NCBI GenBank assembly: GCA_036435485.1
Contig: CM071600.1
Location: 62,617,546 to 62,681,545 of the forward strand
DNA: 64,000 nt
Source of the DNA: Saposhnikovia divaricata
Lineage: Eukaryota; Streptophyta; Magnoliopsida; Apiales; Apiaceae
Direction: 5' to 3'
In this document: positions 1-11,348 of the stretch, in pieces
Layout of the letters: each line of letters opens with the position of its first letter
Position numbering within the stretch: position 1 is the stretch's first letter
Notes under the pieces: model-generated
The model's database searches: none
Told to the model about the DNA's origin: nothing
Seen by the model: the letters and a program-made list of their open reading frames with translations, nothing else
Translations under genes and position numbers: made by a program

Positions 1-2301
1 GGTTTTCTGAGAAATATGATGAGGAGGCTGGGTTTCTGTGGAGTGTGGATTGATAGGGTGATGCATTTTATTACCTCGGTGTCGTATAGTTTTCTTCAGA
101 ATGGGGAGGAGTTTGGGAGTGTTTTTCCTCAACGTGGCTTACGACAGGGTGATCCAATATCACCGTACTTATACATCATGTGTGCAGAGGGATTAAGTGC
201 GATTATTAGACAAAAGGAGGAAGCTGGTGTCTTACATGGGTGCACTGTGGCTAGGGGAGCACCTGCTATCTCTCATTTATTATTTGCTGACGACTGCTAT
301 CTTTTTTTCAAGGCAACCGACTCTGAAGCAAGTGTGATGAAACAAGCGTTAAACAGGTATGAGAGTATATCTGGGCAGGTTATAAATTTCAATAAATCTC
401 TAGTTACTTTCTCACCGAATACGAGTCAGGAAGTAAGGATGTCAGTTTGCAATCAATTGGGAGTAAGGGAGGCTGATACACCTGGACGTTATCTGGGGTT
501 ACCAATGCGTATTGGGAAGAATAAAGCAGCAGAGTTCAGTTTTATTTTGGAACGAGTTGATCAGAAACTACAGGGGTGGGATAAGCATACAATATCAAAG
601 GCTGGGAAGATTACTTTGCTTAAAACGGCTGCGCAAGCTGTGCCTAATTTTTGGATGAATATTATGCTGATTCCTAATGCAGTATGTGAGCAAATTGAGC
701 GTAGAATGAACGCATTTTGGTGGGGAAAGGGTGGAACTAACAGTAAGGGTATACATTGGTTGGCATGGGATAAGTTATGTATGGTGAAGGATGCAGGTGG
801 TCTGGGTTTTAAAAGACTGAGGGATTTCAATATTGCTATGTTGGCCAAACAGGCATGGAGATTGCTAAATAATTGTAATCCGTTGGTTACTAATATCATG
901 AAAGCCAGGTATTATCCTAAATCTAGTTTCCTGGAAGCAGAGTTGGGAAGTAATCCGAGTTACGTATGGAGAAGCATAATGGAAATGCAGATAGTGATTA
1001 AAAGGGGAAGTCGGAAGAGAATTGGAAATGGGAGGGATACAATGGCTTGGAAGGTTCCTTGGTTGCCCTGTTTAGAAAATGGGTACTTGACATCTATAGG
1101 GTATGAAGAGTTAGAAGATATAAGGGTGGAGAGTTTTATGGATGAAAATCGAAGACAGTGGGATCAAGATATGCTGACAGACGTATGTAATGAACGTGAT
1201 AGGATGTTGATAAAACAGGTGCCTATTCCGATACGTAGTCAAAATGATTCTTGGTATTGGTTGTTAGACGAGAAAGGAGAATTCTCAGTTAAGAGCTGCT
1301 ATCGTTGTTTACAAGGGGAAGTGGATTGTACAGATATGGTCTTTTGGAGGCGAATTTGGAGAATGCAATTACCAGGGAAGGTGATTAACCTGTTATGGCG
1401 TGCAGTGCGTGCTGTCTTACCTACAGCAGTAGCGTTGCAGGGTAAAAGAGTGAATATTGATGGAACGTGTGGTTGGTGTCGTGGGGATGCAGAAACAGCA
1501 GTTCACATATTTTTCGAGTGTACTTTTGCTCAGGAGGTTTGGAGGACGTTGGGGCTTGTGGCAGTAGTTCGTACAGAAGTGGGAGATACAGTGATGAGTG
1601 TCTTAAAAAGGGTGTTTCAATCAGCAGGGAAAGAACAGGTGTTGCTGGTAGGTTTGATGTGCTGGTGTCTATGGCTGCGAAGAAACAAGTGGGTCTGGGA
1701 CAAGCATAATATGTCAGTGTTTGGCATTAAATCTATGGCGTTGAATATGTTAACAGACTGGAGAAAAGCTAATGAATATGCGAACCAAAGAGAAGAACGA
1801 TCACAGGAGGATAGAAGGAAATGGGCAAAACCACCAACTGGTTGGGTAAAAATCAATATTGATGCGGCTTGTAGACAGGATAGAGAGTATGTAGGGGCAG
1901 GTTGTGTTGTGAGGAATGATGAAGGTGAATTCGTTCGGGCAAGAAGTTCAGTAATACAAAGTCGAGCAAGTGCAAGGGAGGCGGAAGCTCTAAGCCTCAA
2001 GGAGGCGTTGTCATGGGTTAAAACATGGAGACAGAACAGGTGCATCTTCGAATCAGATTCTAAGGTGCTAGTGGATGGAATTCGAGCGGGTAATGGTAGA
2101 TCAATGTTTCATACTCATGTGGAGGATTGTAGAGAGTTACTTAAACACTTTGATGAAGTGTTAGTCGTTTTTGTGAATCGATCTGCGAATAGGATAGCTC
2201 ATAGCTTAGCTCAGGCTGCTTATTCTGTGTCAGGTCCTCAGGAATGGTCATATACACCTCCTGATTTTATTATGTGTAATCTTGCCCTAGAGGCTGTTTG
2301 A
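1..2301 (+). CDS. LINE (non-LTR retrotransposon) ORF2, C-terminal part
   Basis: The frame is already open at base 1, so the true start lies left of the window and the Met at 16 is internal. Numbering from that Met (761 residues): reverse transcriptase palm with GLRQGDPISPYL at 41-52 and the catalytic FADD box at 90-93; a zf-RVT type Cys/His cluster (C485, C488, H497, C502); then an RNase H-like domain from about 610 with D616, E657 and D681. This order (RT, zf-RVT, RNase H) is typical of plant L1-type LINEs. The endonuclease and the N-terminal RT part are outside the window. No internal stop is seen, so this copy may be fairly young. Family-level call is firm; activity cannot be judged. Confidence 0.93.
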   Translation, partial: GFLRNMMRRLGFCGVWIDRVMHFITSVSYSFLQNGEEFGSVFPQRGLRQGDPISPYLYIMCAEGLSAIIRQKEEAGVLHGCTVARGAPAISHLLFADDCYLFFKATDSEASVMKQALNRYESISGQVINFNKSLVTFSPNTSQEVRMSVCNQLGVREADTPGRYLGLPMRIGKNKAAEFSFILERVDQKLQGWDKHTISKAGKITLLKTAAQAVPNFWMNIMLIPNAVCEQIERRMNAFWWGKGGTNSKGIHWLAWDKLCMVKDAGGLGFKRLRDFNIAMLAKQAWRLLNNCNPLVTNIMKARYYPKSSFLEAELGSNPSYVWRSIMEMQIVIKRGSRKRIGNGRDTMAWKVPWLPCLENGYLTSIGYEELEDIRVESFMDENRRQWDQDMLTDVCNERDRMLIKQVPIPIRSQNDSWYWLLDEKGEFSVKSCYRCLQGEVDCTDMVFWRRIWRMQLPGKVINLLWRAVRAVLPTAVALQGKRVNIDGTCGWCRGDAETAVHIFFECTFAQEVWRTLGLVAVVRTEVGDTVMSVLKRVFQSAGKEQVLLVGLMCWCLWLRRNKWVWDKHNMSVFGIKSMALNMLTDWRKANEYANQREERSQEDRRKWAKPPTGWVKINIDAACRQDREYVGAGCVVRNDEGEFVRARSSVIQSRASAREAEALSLKEALSWVKTWRQNRCIFESDSKVLVDGIRAGNGRSMFHTHVEDCRELLKHFDEVLVVFVNRSANRIAHSLAQAAYSVSGPQEWSYTPPDFIMCNLALEAV

Positions 2302-2335
2302 TTAATGCAAGTACAATTTTTCAAAAAAAAAAAAG
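2302..2335 (+). other. LINE 3' tail with poly(A)
   Basis: Only about 20 bases of 3' UTR separate the ORF2 stop from a 12-base A run (2323-2334), as expected for a target-primed LINE insertion. The A run directly abuts the hairpin element that starts at 2336. Confidence 0.75.
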
Positions 2336-2598
2336 GTATATGGGTTTTGTTAAATTGGTCCAAATTTACGTTTTTTAGCACTTTGCAACCCCTATCTTCA
2401 AATCTCGCTTCATATTACAACCCCTCCCGTCTAATTGACTTATTTTACAAGCAAAAATGAGTCAAAAACCTCTATACATAAGGGATACAAACTGTCATTT
2501 TTGAAGATATGGGTTGTAATATGAAGCGAGATTTGAAGATAGGGGTTGCAAAGTGCTAAAAAACGTAAATCTGGACCAATTTGAGAAAACCCATATAC
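2336..2598. mobile_element. Long-hairpin MITE (foldback element)
   Basis: The left arm (2336-about 2428) is an inverted copy of the right arm (about 2507-2598). The outer end reads GTATATGGGTTTT in both directions, and the arms stay near-identical for about 90 bases around a loop of about 80 bases. No coding capacity. A short piece of the loop (about 2478-2503) is repeated just outside the right arm (about 2597-2622). No clear target duplication was found, so the superfamily is left open. Confidence 0.8.
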
Positions 2599-2865
2599 AT
2601 AGAGGTTACAAACTGTCATTTTGTCAAATAAATAATAACTTATGTGGAATTTTCTTTTATTTAATCATAAAATCATTATTATTTCTAATAATAATCACAC
2701 AGGTATTTCCTTAACAAATATTTGAACCATGTGGAGTGACCGTTATATAAAAAGATAGAGCCAATTTAATTTAGTTTTGTTATTCTTTTAACAATTTTTA
2801 ATTTTTATTTTGATGAGAAATGGACCCTCAAAATTTTTAGTATCAAAACAAATCTATTCTATATA
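2599..2865. other. AT-rich non-coding stretch
   Basis: No credible gene. The sequence at 2852-2862 (A then TCTATTCTATA) resembles a plant Helitron 5' terminus and leads directly into the tandem repeat that follows, but no matching 3' end was identified. Confidence 0.4.
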
Positions 2866-3311
2866 TAATACTGCAACATGCCCTTCCGTGAGTCATTTTA
2901 TTCCATGTCAGCAACTTAATAACAGCGTTAAACTCCCGTTATCTGCTCAGTATGTATACGATATACCCACTACACCACCTCTGCACCTCCTAATCTTTAG
3001 ACTTTTACGCTCCTCTAAACCGAAACATCAAGATAGCCTACGACCAGATCTTGTACATGGCTGGTAAGGCGTCTTATCCCGTGTTCTATAATACTGCAAC
3101 ATGCCCTTCCGTGAGTCATTTTATTCCATGTCAGCAACTTAATAACAGCGTTAAACTCCCGTTATCTGCTCAGTATGTATACGGTATACCCATTACACCA
3201 CCTCTGCACCTCCTAATCTTTAGACTTTTACACTCCTCTAAACCGAAACATCAAGACAGCCTACGACCAGATCTTGTACATGGCTGGTAAGGCGTCTTAT
3301 CCCGTGTTCCT
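2866..3311 (+). repeat. 223-bp tandem duplication
   Basis: Two head-to-tail units (about 2866-3088 and 3089-3311), offset exactly 223 bp, differ at only a few positions. Each unit stays open in one frame for about 65 codons with the same predicted peptide, but no known domain is seen and the duplication itself explains the paired frames. Possibly the terminal tandem array of a Helitron-like element, given the preceding sequence. Confidence 0.8.
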
Positions 3312-3556
3312 GCACCATTTACACATGTAACAAGAGCAAACGACGTGTTTGGTCAAATGTTCAGATGAATTTACAATCATCGCCACAATTTCTGCAATTG
3401 GTGACACTTTTTCTTTGTGTTAAGTTATTATAGTGGATATGGATTACTTGGTTAGTTGGTTTGCATCTATTTACAAGGCCATGTTGGATTTTATCTGTCA
3501 TCTCAGTTTTGTTTTGTATCTAGTAGGTTTTTACAAAGAAACGCCTTCAGAATTTG
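3312..3556. other. Non-coding flank of the CACTA insertion
   Basis: No gene recognised. The last three bases (TTG, 3554-3556) form the left target-site duplication of the CACTA element. Confidence 0.5.
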
Positions 3557-4025
3557 CACTACGCCATAAAGGCCTTCGGCAACACCTCAAAAATGTTGCC
3601 AAAGGCCCAAAAACTGTTGCCATAGCCTAAAAAATCTCTACGGCAACACTTTTCGGGTGTTAGCTTTTTCGATGTTGGCGTAGGGTGAACTGCAACACTT
3701 TTACCCCTACAGCAACATGCTAAAATGTGTTGCCATAGGATAGCAAATTGGTACTGACACGTGGCAAGACCCCATGATACGTGGCAGGACACGTGGCTGG
3801 ACCCCACTAACACGTGGCTGGACCCACTGCCACGTGGCTGGACCCACTGACAGGTGGCTGGACACACTGACAGGTGGGGCCCACTGACATGTGGCTTGTC
3901 ATAGCTATTGCAACACTTTTTCTTAGCTATTGCAACATTTTATGAACATATGCCAACACTAAATTAATCTAATACAACATTTTTTGAACATGGGTAACAT
4001 TTTATCATAGCTATTGCAACACTTT
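3557..4025. repeat. Left subterminal repeat region of the CACTA element
   Basis: Many copies of a GCAACACTTTT / GTTGCC motif in both orientations, and a GC-rich block (about 3757-3895) with at least five ACGTGGC cores followed by variants of TGGACCCACT. Such subterminal arrays are the usual binding region of CACTA-encoded TNPA-like proteins. The ACGTGG core is also a plant G-box/ABRE-type core. Confidence 0.8.
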
Positions 4026-4259
4026 TGTAATGGGAAATTAAAATACACAGCTGATAAGATACCAGCTTAAAATACACAGCTGATATGTACTTAAAACCTG
4101 TTTCCATTTCACAATCAACTCCAAAATAAGATACCAGATTCAGAGTTACATTACATCAGTCCAAAATGAAATAAACATCAACTTCCTAGTGAAGCAACCA
4201 CATTGCAAATTTTATAAAGTATTTCACAAACATCGGAAACCAAAAGATGGCATAATCTA

Positions 4260-4478
4260 CTACATAAATATCAACCTAAGAGCTAGCACCTTCTTCAACA
4301 GGCATGTCAAATTCTCTTGTACCTTTCGATTCACCTTTGAATCTACTTCTTCCTGGAGCTTTTTGTTCACCTTGACTTCCATTTCATGAACAAGATTTTG
4401 CTTTATTTGGGCTGTCAACTCCTGTACGTATGTGCTTGTCGGAGCATTGGTTGAAACTTGTGCATTGGTTAAAACCAC
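4260..4478 (-). pseudogene. Possible CACTA accessory-transposase relic (coiled coil)
   Basis: A 72-codon open stretch without its own ATG. It encodes a charged helical segment rich in heptad-like K/E/V/L (…HEMEVKVNKKLQEEVDSK…), reminiscent of the C-terminal coiled coil of plant TNPA-like or Transposase_24-type proteins. Placement near one end of a CACTA element fits. Similarity is only by character, not by a catalytic motif, so the call is tentative. Confidence 0.35.
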
Positions 4479-4499
4479 GACACACTACACCATAAACAG

Positions 4500-7000
4500 C
4501 CTACTGCAACTTAAAATTTGTGTTGCGTCTACTTGTTGGCAGGAAAGAATGGCTTTGTTAAATTTCCATCTGCTGTGCCTGTGATAGACTTAAACAGGTG
4601 CTTGATAACTTAAATAGATGCTTGATAACTGAATTCTTTAGAAGTTCTGACAATGTGAATCTCACCTGAACTCTCCAAAGGCTTCTGTAATTGCGTTAGT
4701 TTCTATCCCACCCATGCATGTCAAAAAAAAAAGATTATAGAAGATTCTGAATATTTATAAGAAATAACATTACAAAGCAACATAACAAACAATTTTCACT
4801 TGGTGTCGAAATCATGAACGGATGACTACATTAATACATGTAGTTTACGATCATTAATCATAAGATAAGTAAAACAATTCAATAAGTCGTTGAGATCTTA
4901 TTTTTCACTTCAACAGGTTTTCAGATATTTACAAACCTGTGAAATTCTTTCATATTTACAAACCCAGGTAGATATCTTACATTGTTATTCTGGAAGGGAA
5001 AAAAAGAGAGCAAAGAAACAAGATAAATGAAAGTTAAACATGACAGAATCATAAACAAAGTTAATAATCTCGATACAGAAATACTGAAATACTATACCTT
5101 GGACACGGTCCTTCCAATTGGATGGAGATGAAAAGAATCACAACCAACGCATTGGTAAATGTATGAGAGCTTAAGAGGGGTATTCTTCATTGCACTCGTT
5201 GAACTGTAAACAAAATAAATATACTAGTCAGTTTCTTGAGTAACCTATTGGCACACAGAAGCAAATTATACTTGTATATGACACATCACATTAAGATTAT
5301 TTCACTATCTGTTAATCTGCAGAATGAAACATACAACGCCTTAATTCAAACAAAAAGTATCTGGTTGGTTCACTCCGATAAATCCAACCACAAAACTGCA
5401 CAGTCTCGACCATTCGTCATTGTCCATTCAATTTTAAGTAGTGAACCCTTAGTATAACAAGGACTATTAACACTTAACAGGAAATAGTTCATCAAATGCA
5501 AGACATGCCAAGTTCATACAAGCACGTGCTATTGAAACAAAATTCTGAGAGGAATACAGATATAAATATATTAAGAAGAAATATAGTTAAGTTACTTAAG
5601 CTCTACAAGATTTTCAAGTCCAACCCCAGCCGACATTTTGTAAAGATCACAGCAAGTCAATAGATGCTTAATGCTACTTAGCCTTAAGAGAAAGAGCAAA
5701 AACAAAAAGATCGCAGAAATATATAAGTTATGATAAGCCAATCATTCCAAGAATTCAAAGCACTGATAATCTATCAATAAGTAAGGTTAAATCGTAATCA
5801 GTGTCATTAATATGGAACTACTCTAGTAAGGTTACTAGATGGTAGATAACAATAAATAAATTCTTAAGGTATTAAAACAGAAATGTGTAACATCAGCTGA
5901 ATAATGCCATTCAACCCTTTCAAGCTTAATAATAAAGTCACAAGGCCAATAAAGAAGGAATCATGTTACATGTCTTTAACTCACAGTCTGATTAAAGAAA
6001 GCTACATAGGCCAATTACATCCTAACCGAACCTTAGTACATACTTGTGCACATGGATGCAGTCATTGTTGCATTAAGTACTACAGACTTGGATTATCCCC
6101 AGGAAGTAGGGAAGTCCTACAGTAGACAATCGTGACATGGATGGTGGAGTTGCAATGTGTTATTAGGCTACTAGGTGTTCGTAGACATAAGTTTCTCTTT
6201 TGGTGTTTGCAACAAGTACATGCCTTTGGAGTAGAACCCACAAGACAATGGCTCAAGATACATTCCGTACACATGAATCTCCGGCTTAACTAATTTCTTC
6301 TCAACAGATATACATACACTACTAATTATGTTCATATGAAGAATAAACTATTTGGGATATATTAAAGGATGGGACTCTTGAATACAAAGCACATACAACA
6401 AATAAAGAGTATAAAACTCATTCACCAGGTAGTATACGCACAGAACATAATACTAATTAGTATGGGATTTAGTATGAGTAATAATTTATCACTTAGACAA
6501 AAGATTGAAGCAATGAATAATTTACAAGCTACTAAATTCAGAACACAATAATATCGAATCAATCAATTACCCAAGTAACGCTATCAAGAAATATCCAGGA
6601 GAAGAAACTATGAATTACAATTGTATAAAAACAAAACAACACGATGCTATTCAATCAGTTACGCTTCTAAATTCTAAGTTGCCGAAATGGTTGATTTCAA
6701 GGGAATTAATAACCAATTTGTTCAAAACAGAGGTAAATAAGCATCAATCAACAAGTAGTAGTAAATTTAGGGCTTTGGGTGAAAAATCAAGATAAAAAAT
6801 CCCTACAATAACTTATAATGAATAAATGTGCAAGTAGTGACTAAAAATCAAAAAAAACAAGCACAACCCTGGACATCGCACAATTCATGTAAACGAATAT
6901 ATACAAACAGAGATATGTATGTATATGTGCATCAAAATCAATGGCACAATAAGTTAGGATCAGAAAATTCATAACTTCCTTAACAAGTATCGAAAGCAGA
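4500..7000. other. CACTA interior, no gene recognised
   Basis: AT-rich sequence with only short unconvincing reading frames on both strands. Probably decayed transposase introns or filler. No conserved motif identified. Confidence 0.5.
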
Positions 7001-7020
7001 CCCAAAGCAGATAACAACTA

Positions 7021-7299
7021 TTAACAAGTAATAGCGCAGATATTACATGTATCATTAGCACTACAAAGTGTGATTGGATCAGATTCCACTTGTTTATTCC
7101 ATGAATCCACTAAGCACTGGGAAAGAGACAATTCCGACCCTATATACATATCATTAAATGGGTGAGAGTCAGGTGACACACTAGTCCCAGTGTGGGACAG
7201 AAATTCGGAAATTGCTACAACATTATTACAGCAACCACAAAGAATTCCATCTCTGGTAATCTTTTTAATTTCGATATTTTCAAAATTTGAACTAGACAT
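7021..7299 (-). pseudogene. Captured exon of an IDM1-like PHD-finger protein
   Basis: 92 codons. The region from residue about 10 (KKITRDGILCGCCNNVV) through SEFLSHTG and ELSLSQCLVDSWNKQ matches the pattern of the domain preceding the PHD finger in plant IDM1/ROS4-type acetyltransferases and relatives (GI.C.CC…S.F..H.G…SL..C…W). The end (NDTCNIC) matches the start of the PHD finger that follows in that family, then a stop cuts it off. Lying inside a CACTA element, it is best read as a transduplicated host gene fragment. In the genuine family these proteins read chromatin marks; this piece alone lacks the PHD body and any acetyltransferase domain. Confidence 0.65.
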
Positions 7300-7429
7300 A
7301 CCTGAGCAGGAAGACGCAGAGAAGCAGATAACAAGGACTCATTCTTAATTCCAGCAGAATAAAAAACAGCAAAATCAATTTTCAGAATTAGCACGACTAA
7401 AGTGAGTTTCGAGAATATGCATAAGTACA

Positions 7430-7575
7430 CATGAACAAATACAGAGAGATACATAGAGAGACATAGACAGGGGGAGAGAGATATAGAGGGAGAGGTGCAG
7501 AGAGAGAGGGGGAGATACAGAGAGATATAGAGGGAGGGGGAGAGCGAGGCTGAGAGACAGAGGGAGGGGGAAAAA
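7430..7575. repeat. GA-rich (minus strand CT-rich) low-complexity tract
   Basis: Irregular GAGA/GATA-type repeats over about 140 bases. On the minus strand this CT-rich tract lies just upstream of the captured exon, so it may be the pyrimidine-rich 5' leader of the donor gene. The Ser/Leu-rich translation across it is an artefact of the repeat. Confidence 0.6.
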
Positions 7576-8229
7576 GAGGTCAAACTAAGCAGAAAATAAA
7601 TAAAGTATACACAAAAGGAAGCCTATAAAGAGAGATCTATACCTTCGATTAACCAAACACCTTCGAATCAAACTTCAATTAACAGCTCATACCCGAATCT
7701 TTGTTGATGAAGAGGTCTGGATTGGGCTTTTTTGAGGACGGTTTTGGGGAGTGTGATGGTGATAACTGAGATGCGGTGGATCGTGAAGAGGGATTTGTGT
7801 GGTAGATCCGGTCATTTTTGCTACCTTTTTGACGATTTGGATCCCTGACTGAAACCCTAAATCGCCCTTTCTTTCTGAGGTTTGAGAGTGCGGCCGCCTT
7901 TTGTGAGACTGAGTGTATGCACTATTCTTTCCCTTTAGACAATTATTGTCCAAATTTTAGGCGGTATAATTGCCGCTCAGCTCATACTGCTTTTTTTTCT
8001 TTTCTTTTGTACGAATTTTTTAAAACTTTTTTTTAAACAAAATATTTCAATTTTAGATTATTCAAAAAAATATCATTTTTATTCCTATTAATATTTTTAA
8101 TATAATAAATAAATTCATTTCATAATTTTTTAATGTTTTATGTAAAATTTATTTATTTTTAATTTAAAATATTAATATTTTTATGTAAAATGTTTTATGT
8201 GAATTATTTTTATTTTTTTTAAAAAATTA

Positions 8230-8721
8230 AAAAATTAGTCATGCGGGCCCCACTGCCACATCAGCTGCCACGTCAGCAAGGGGTGGGATCCACTACCACG
8301 TCACGTCTGCATGCCACGTGAACAGGGGGTGGGTCCCACCTGCCACGTCAGCAAGGGGTGGGATCCACTGCCACGGCACATCTGCATGCCACGTCAACAG
8401 GGGTGGGTCCCACCTGCCACGTCAGCAAGGGCCCACTGCCACGCCAGCAAAGCCCAGTCAGTAGTGTGGGTCCACTGCCACGTCGTCGCACAGTCAGCAT
8501 TGCCCAGTCAGCATTATAATATAAAATAAAAAAGAAAAATAAATACATGATAGTGTTATACATTATAAAACATCTACGGCAATACTTTTCAAGTCTACGC
8601 TAACACAAATACTAGGTGTTGTAGTAGGTAAGGATGAAAATAGCTATATATGGCGTAGCATCACCTTTTCAAACGGCAACACCTTGAAAAAGTGTTGTAG
8701 AAAGTCATCTATGGCGTAGTG
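8230..8721. repeat. Right subterminal repeat region of the CACTA element
   Basis: A GC-rich block (8239-8520) of repeated CCACGTCAGCAAGGG / GGGTGGGATCCACTGCCACG units, followed by GGCAACACCTT and AAGTGTTGTAG copies up to the TAGTG end. Composition contrasts sharply with the A/T-rich segment at 7985-8235. Confidence 0.8.
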
Positions 8722-9003
8722 TTGGACAACTCAGGTGACTAGGTGAGTATGTGCCCTTGTTGCTCCAGATTACTGTATTTTATATTTTTCCCTTTGTTAT
8801 CGCAAAACTGACATGGATAGTTTTCGTGACCTACACCTATATATTCCCTACAGTTTTGATGATCTAGATGTGTAGATGTTATTATTTAAGGGGCTCCAAG
8901 AGAAAGGCTGGCTTATAAGATTTTTCAACCACCCACTAACATTATAATAAAGATCATAGCTCTTGAAGAAGCCCTGCAGGACATGGAGAAGAATGTACCC
9001 CAT

Positions 9004-9193
9004 GTCTACAAAGCTTTGGCTGAGTGGACACCCCCTTTCCCTGGTTCAGCCAAGGTCAGGGGTTCGAACCTACCTCGGAGCGAAAGCTTCGGATTTACGT
9101 GGGAGTACTGGGTGGTAGGGCTCAGCGATATATCTCCCCGGGTTTGAAATCCCACATACAAGTGTGTGGGGTAGTTCCCGGTTAAAAAAAAAA
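9004..9193 (+). mobile_element. tRNA-derived SINE
   Basis: The head contains an RNA polymerase III A box (TGGCTGAGTGG, 9017-9027) and B box (GGTTCGAACC, 9061-9070) at tRNA-like spacing. The body is unrelated to tRNA and ends in an A run. A 12-bp target duplication AATGTACCCCAT flanks it (8992-9003 and 9194-9205). About 190 bp, the usual size of plant SINEs. It is not a functional tRNA gene. Confidence 0.9.
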
Positions 9194-9205
9194 AATGTAC
9201 CCCAT

Positions 9206-11348
9206 TTAAACGTTTGACTTCTGAAAACATGTACTATTGTGCTTGCAGGTTAACCTTGGTAATGTACATATGGTCCCATTACCCTATTTTTTCACATAAA
9301 TTTGGTGTTTGTAAAAATGATGTTTCTTGTCCGCCCACACAGGCTTCTGAGTCCGTTGCCGAATTGGTTCAGTGTGACTGAAGTTGTGACAATTGGCATC
9401 TTTTAACATGTTGAACTAGCTGTAAGCTATTTCTAGACCATATTTAAATTCCTGTTTTGCGTAACTTATTAAATGCTGGGGAAGTACAGGTAGCTTTTGT
9501 GAAATATTTGACTGGTTTCGAGATATTCAGTGAAGTGATAAAAGAATTTGAACTACTATTCCAGTCTTTGGTTTTTTTTTTGTCGCAGCTACATGTCTCG
9601 ACTCTCTATGCTTAGTTACCCATAGTAGGTGATGTTCATTTGCCTTCACTATTGGATTGTTATTGGTGCAGTTTTATAAGGATGCTTAGAGATAATGCCT
9701 GAGTGCATGCCAATCTGCCGGCTTCTAACCCCTTCCTCTCAAGGTGGTCTTTTACCGACTTTTTCCTCATTTTTCTGCATTTTTTACATACTATTCTACT
9801 TTCTACTCATATATTCTCTTATTTAAACACCTTGGCATTAAATTCAGGTTGATATCAGAATTTTAGAAATAGAATATTGGCTACTGATAATGATTAAATT
9901 AATCTTTCTTTAATCCTGTTCATTTACACTCTCTTTGTGTTTCACAGGCATGTCGACCCTTACAATCGTGACTTACTTGTCCAGTAACGAGCACATAGCA
10001 ATGTGGAACGGTGCAACTTAACAAAATCAGTCATGTAATTATTTTGATATATTGGTAAGGGTCCTAATAAAGTTACCGTCATTATGGAGCGCGTTGGCAG
10101 CCACTCTAATGTCCCGGCAATACCAATGTCCCCATCCCAAGAAATTCAACTAGAAGAGGTCAAAAATTACAAATCATGCGGATATGTGTTCACCTATTGG
10201 CTAATGTACTTATAATTGGCAGGATTTAGGATAGCAAACAAAGGCTGATGTGGCACAGGTACCATTGAAGTGGCTTTCTTATGTAAATGCCCTTATCCAT
10301 ATGTATACAATTACATTTTCTGGGACAGTTTTCACCCTACAGAAACAACATTCAGAATGCTTGTCCATTAAGCTCTCAAAAAAATACCACCAACTTCCTT
10401 TAAGAGTCCAACATCATAAGTTTCACATTAGCACTCTGTTCTTTTGGTATCAACTTAAATTATTCTGCTACCGATTACAACAAAATATTCATATTGTCAA
10501 ACTTACTTTATACATTATTAGTTTTCACAAAAACTTGTCTAATCATTCACATTTTAAACTTGTGTCCTAAACTTAACATGCTCAAAAATCATTTACATAC
10601 ATATAATGTTCCTATTATTCTTATAAATTTCTCATGATACTTGAATCTTTTTACTGCAGCTCCTCCGATGGGTATGTAAAGGTTTAGATTGTAAAGAACG
10701 TGTATTTTACACATCATATGTTATATTATAGGTTGTATTCTCAAACAACATAAGTGCCTTGTATTATGATATGGAATATTACTCATGTAGTGCAACTTAT
10801 TAAAATTGGATAAAGATCGATCTAGAGAATGCCGGAGTTTCTCATCATGTACTGTCAAGTGTGGAAAAGCAAAGGGTGGTGGCAGCAGCCAGAAAAACAT
10901 TAGATTCTTTCCTATAGCTGCTACAAAGTGAGTTTCCATTTCATTGTGGTGAAATTTTGTATATAGATATGTGCCTGATTTCGTATTGGCATACTTGTGC
11001 CCTCTTATTTTTTCATTATATTTTCATATGGTTACAAGTCCTGCGCATAACATCAAGATTTCTGTGATACCATTTTGGGAGACTGTTTAGGAATTGAAAA
11101 TTCTTGGTTAGTTCTGGCAGGAGATTTTAGATCTAGAACAACCGAGCATGTATTTTTGGAATTACTTGCTACTGCAATGCTTTTTTTATAATTCTGGAAT
11201 TAAACATTATACAATTATCTCTTTAGGATTCTTTAGTATATAAGGCTTAAGCTATTTCGGTTATTAAATCCCCTGCCTCCCTTATATTTTGACTTTGTTT
11301 TGTACAATATATTTGATTTTATCAATAGGTAGATGTAACCATCACAGC
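9206..11348. other. 2.1 kb without recognisable gene
   Basis: AT-rich sequence with pyrimidine-rich and intron-like stretches, possibly the remains of an old gene. No reading frame or motif is convincing on either strand. Confidence 0.4.

Larger units (their letters stand above)
3557..8721. mobile_element. Non-autonomous CACTA (En/Spm) DNA transposon, 5165 bp
   Basis: The left terminus reads CACTACGCCAT (3557-3567) and the right terminus is its reverse complement, ATGGCGTAGTG (8711-8721). The 3-bp flanks are identical, TTG at 3554-3556 and TTG at 8722-8724, which is the target duplication expected for CACTA. Both ends carry dense subterminal repeats. No transposase-length reading frame exists, so it would depend on enzymes from elsewhere. 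It carries a transposase-like coiled-coil relic (4260-4478, minus) and a captured host exon (7021-7299, minus). Confidence 0.93.

Noticed and set aside
2810..3290. Two similar open frames (85 and 79 codons) as paralogous genes
   Set aside because: They are the two halves of a 223-bp tandem duplication, with no promoter or domain evidence.
7215..7583. Ser/Leu-rich 122-codon frame
   Set aside because: Mostly a translation of the GA/CT low-complexity tract.
9017..9075. tRNA gene suggested by A and B boxes
   Set aside because: The flanks do not fold into a cloverleaf, and the unit ends in poly(A) inside a 12-bp target duplication, so it is a SINE.
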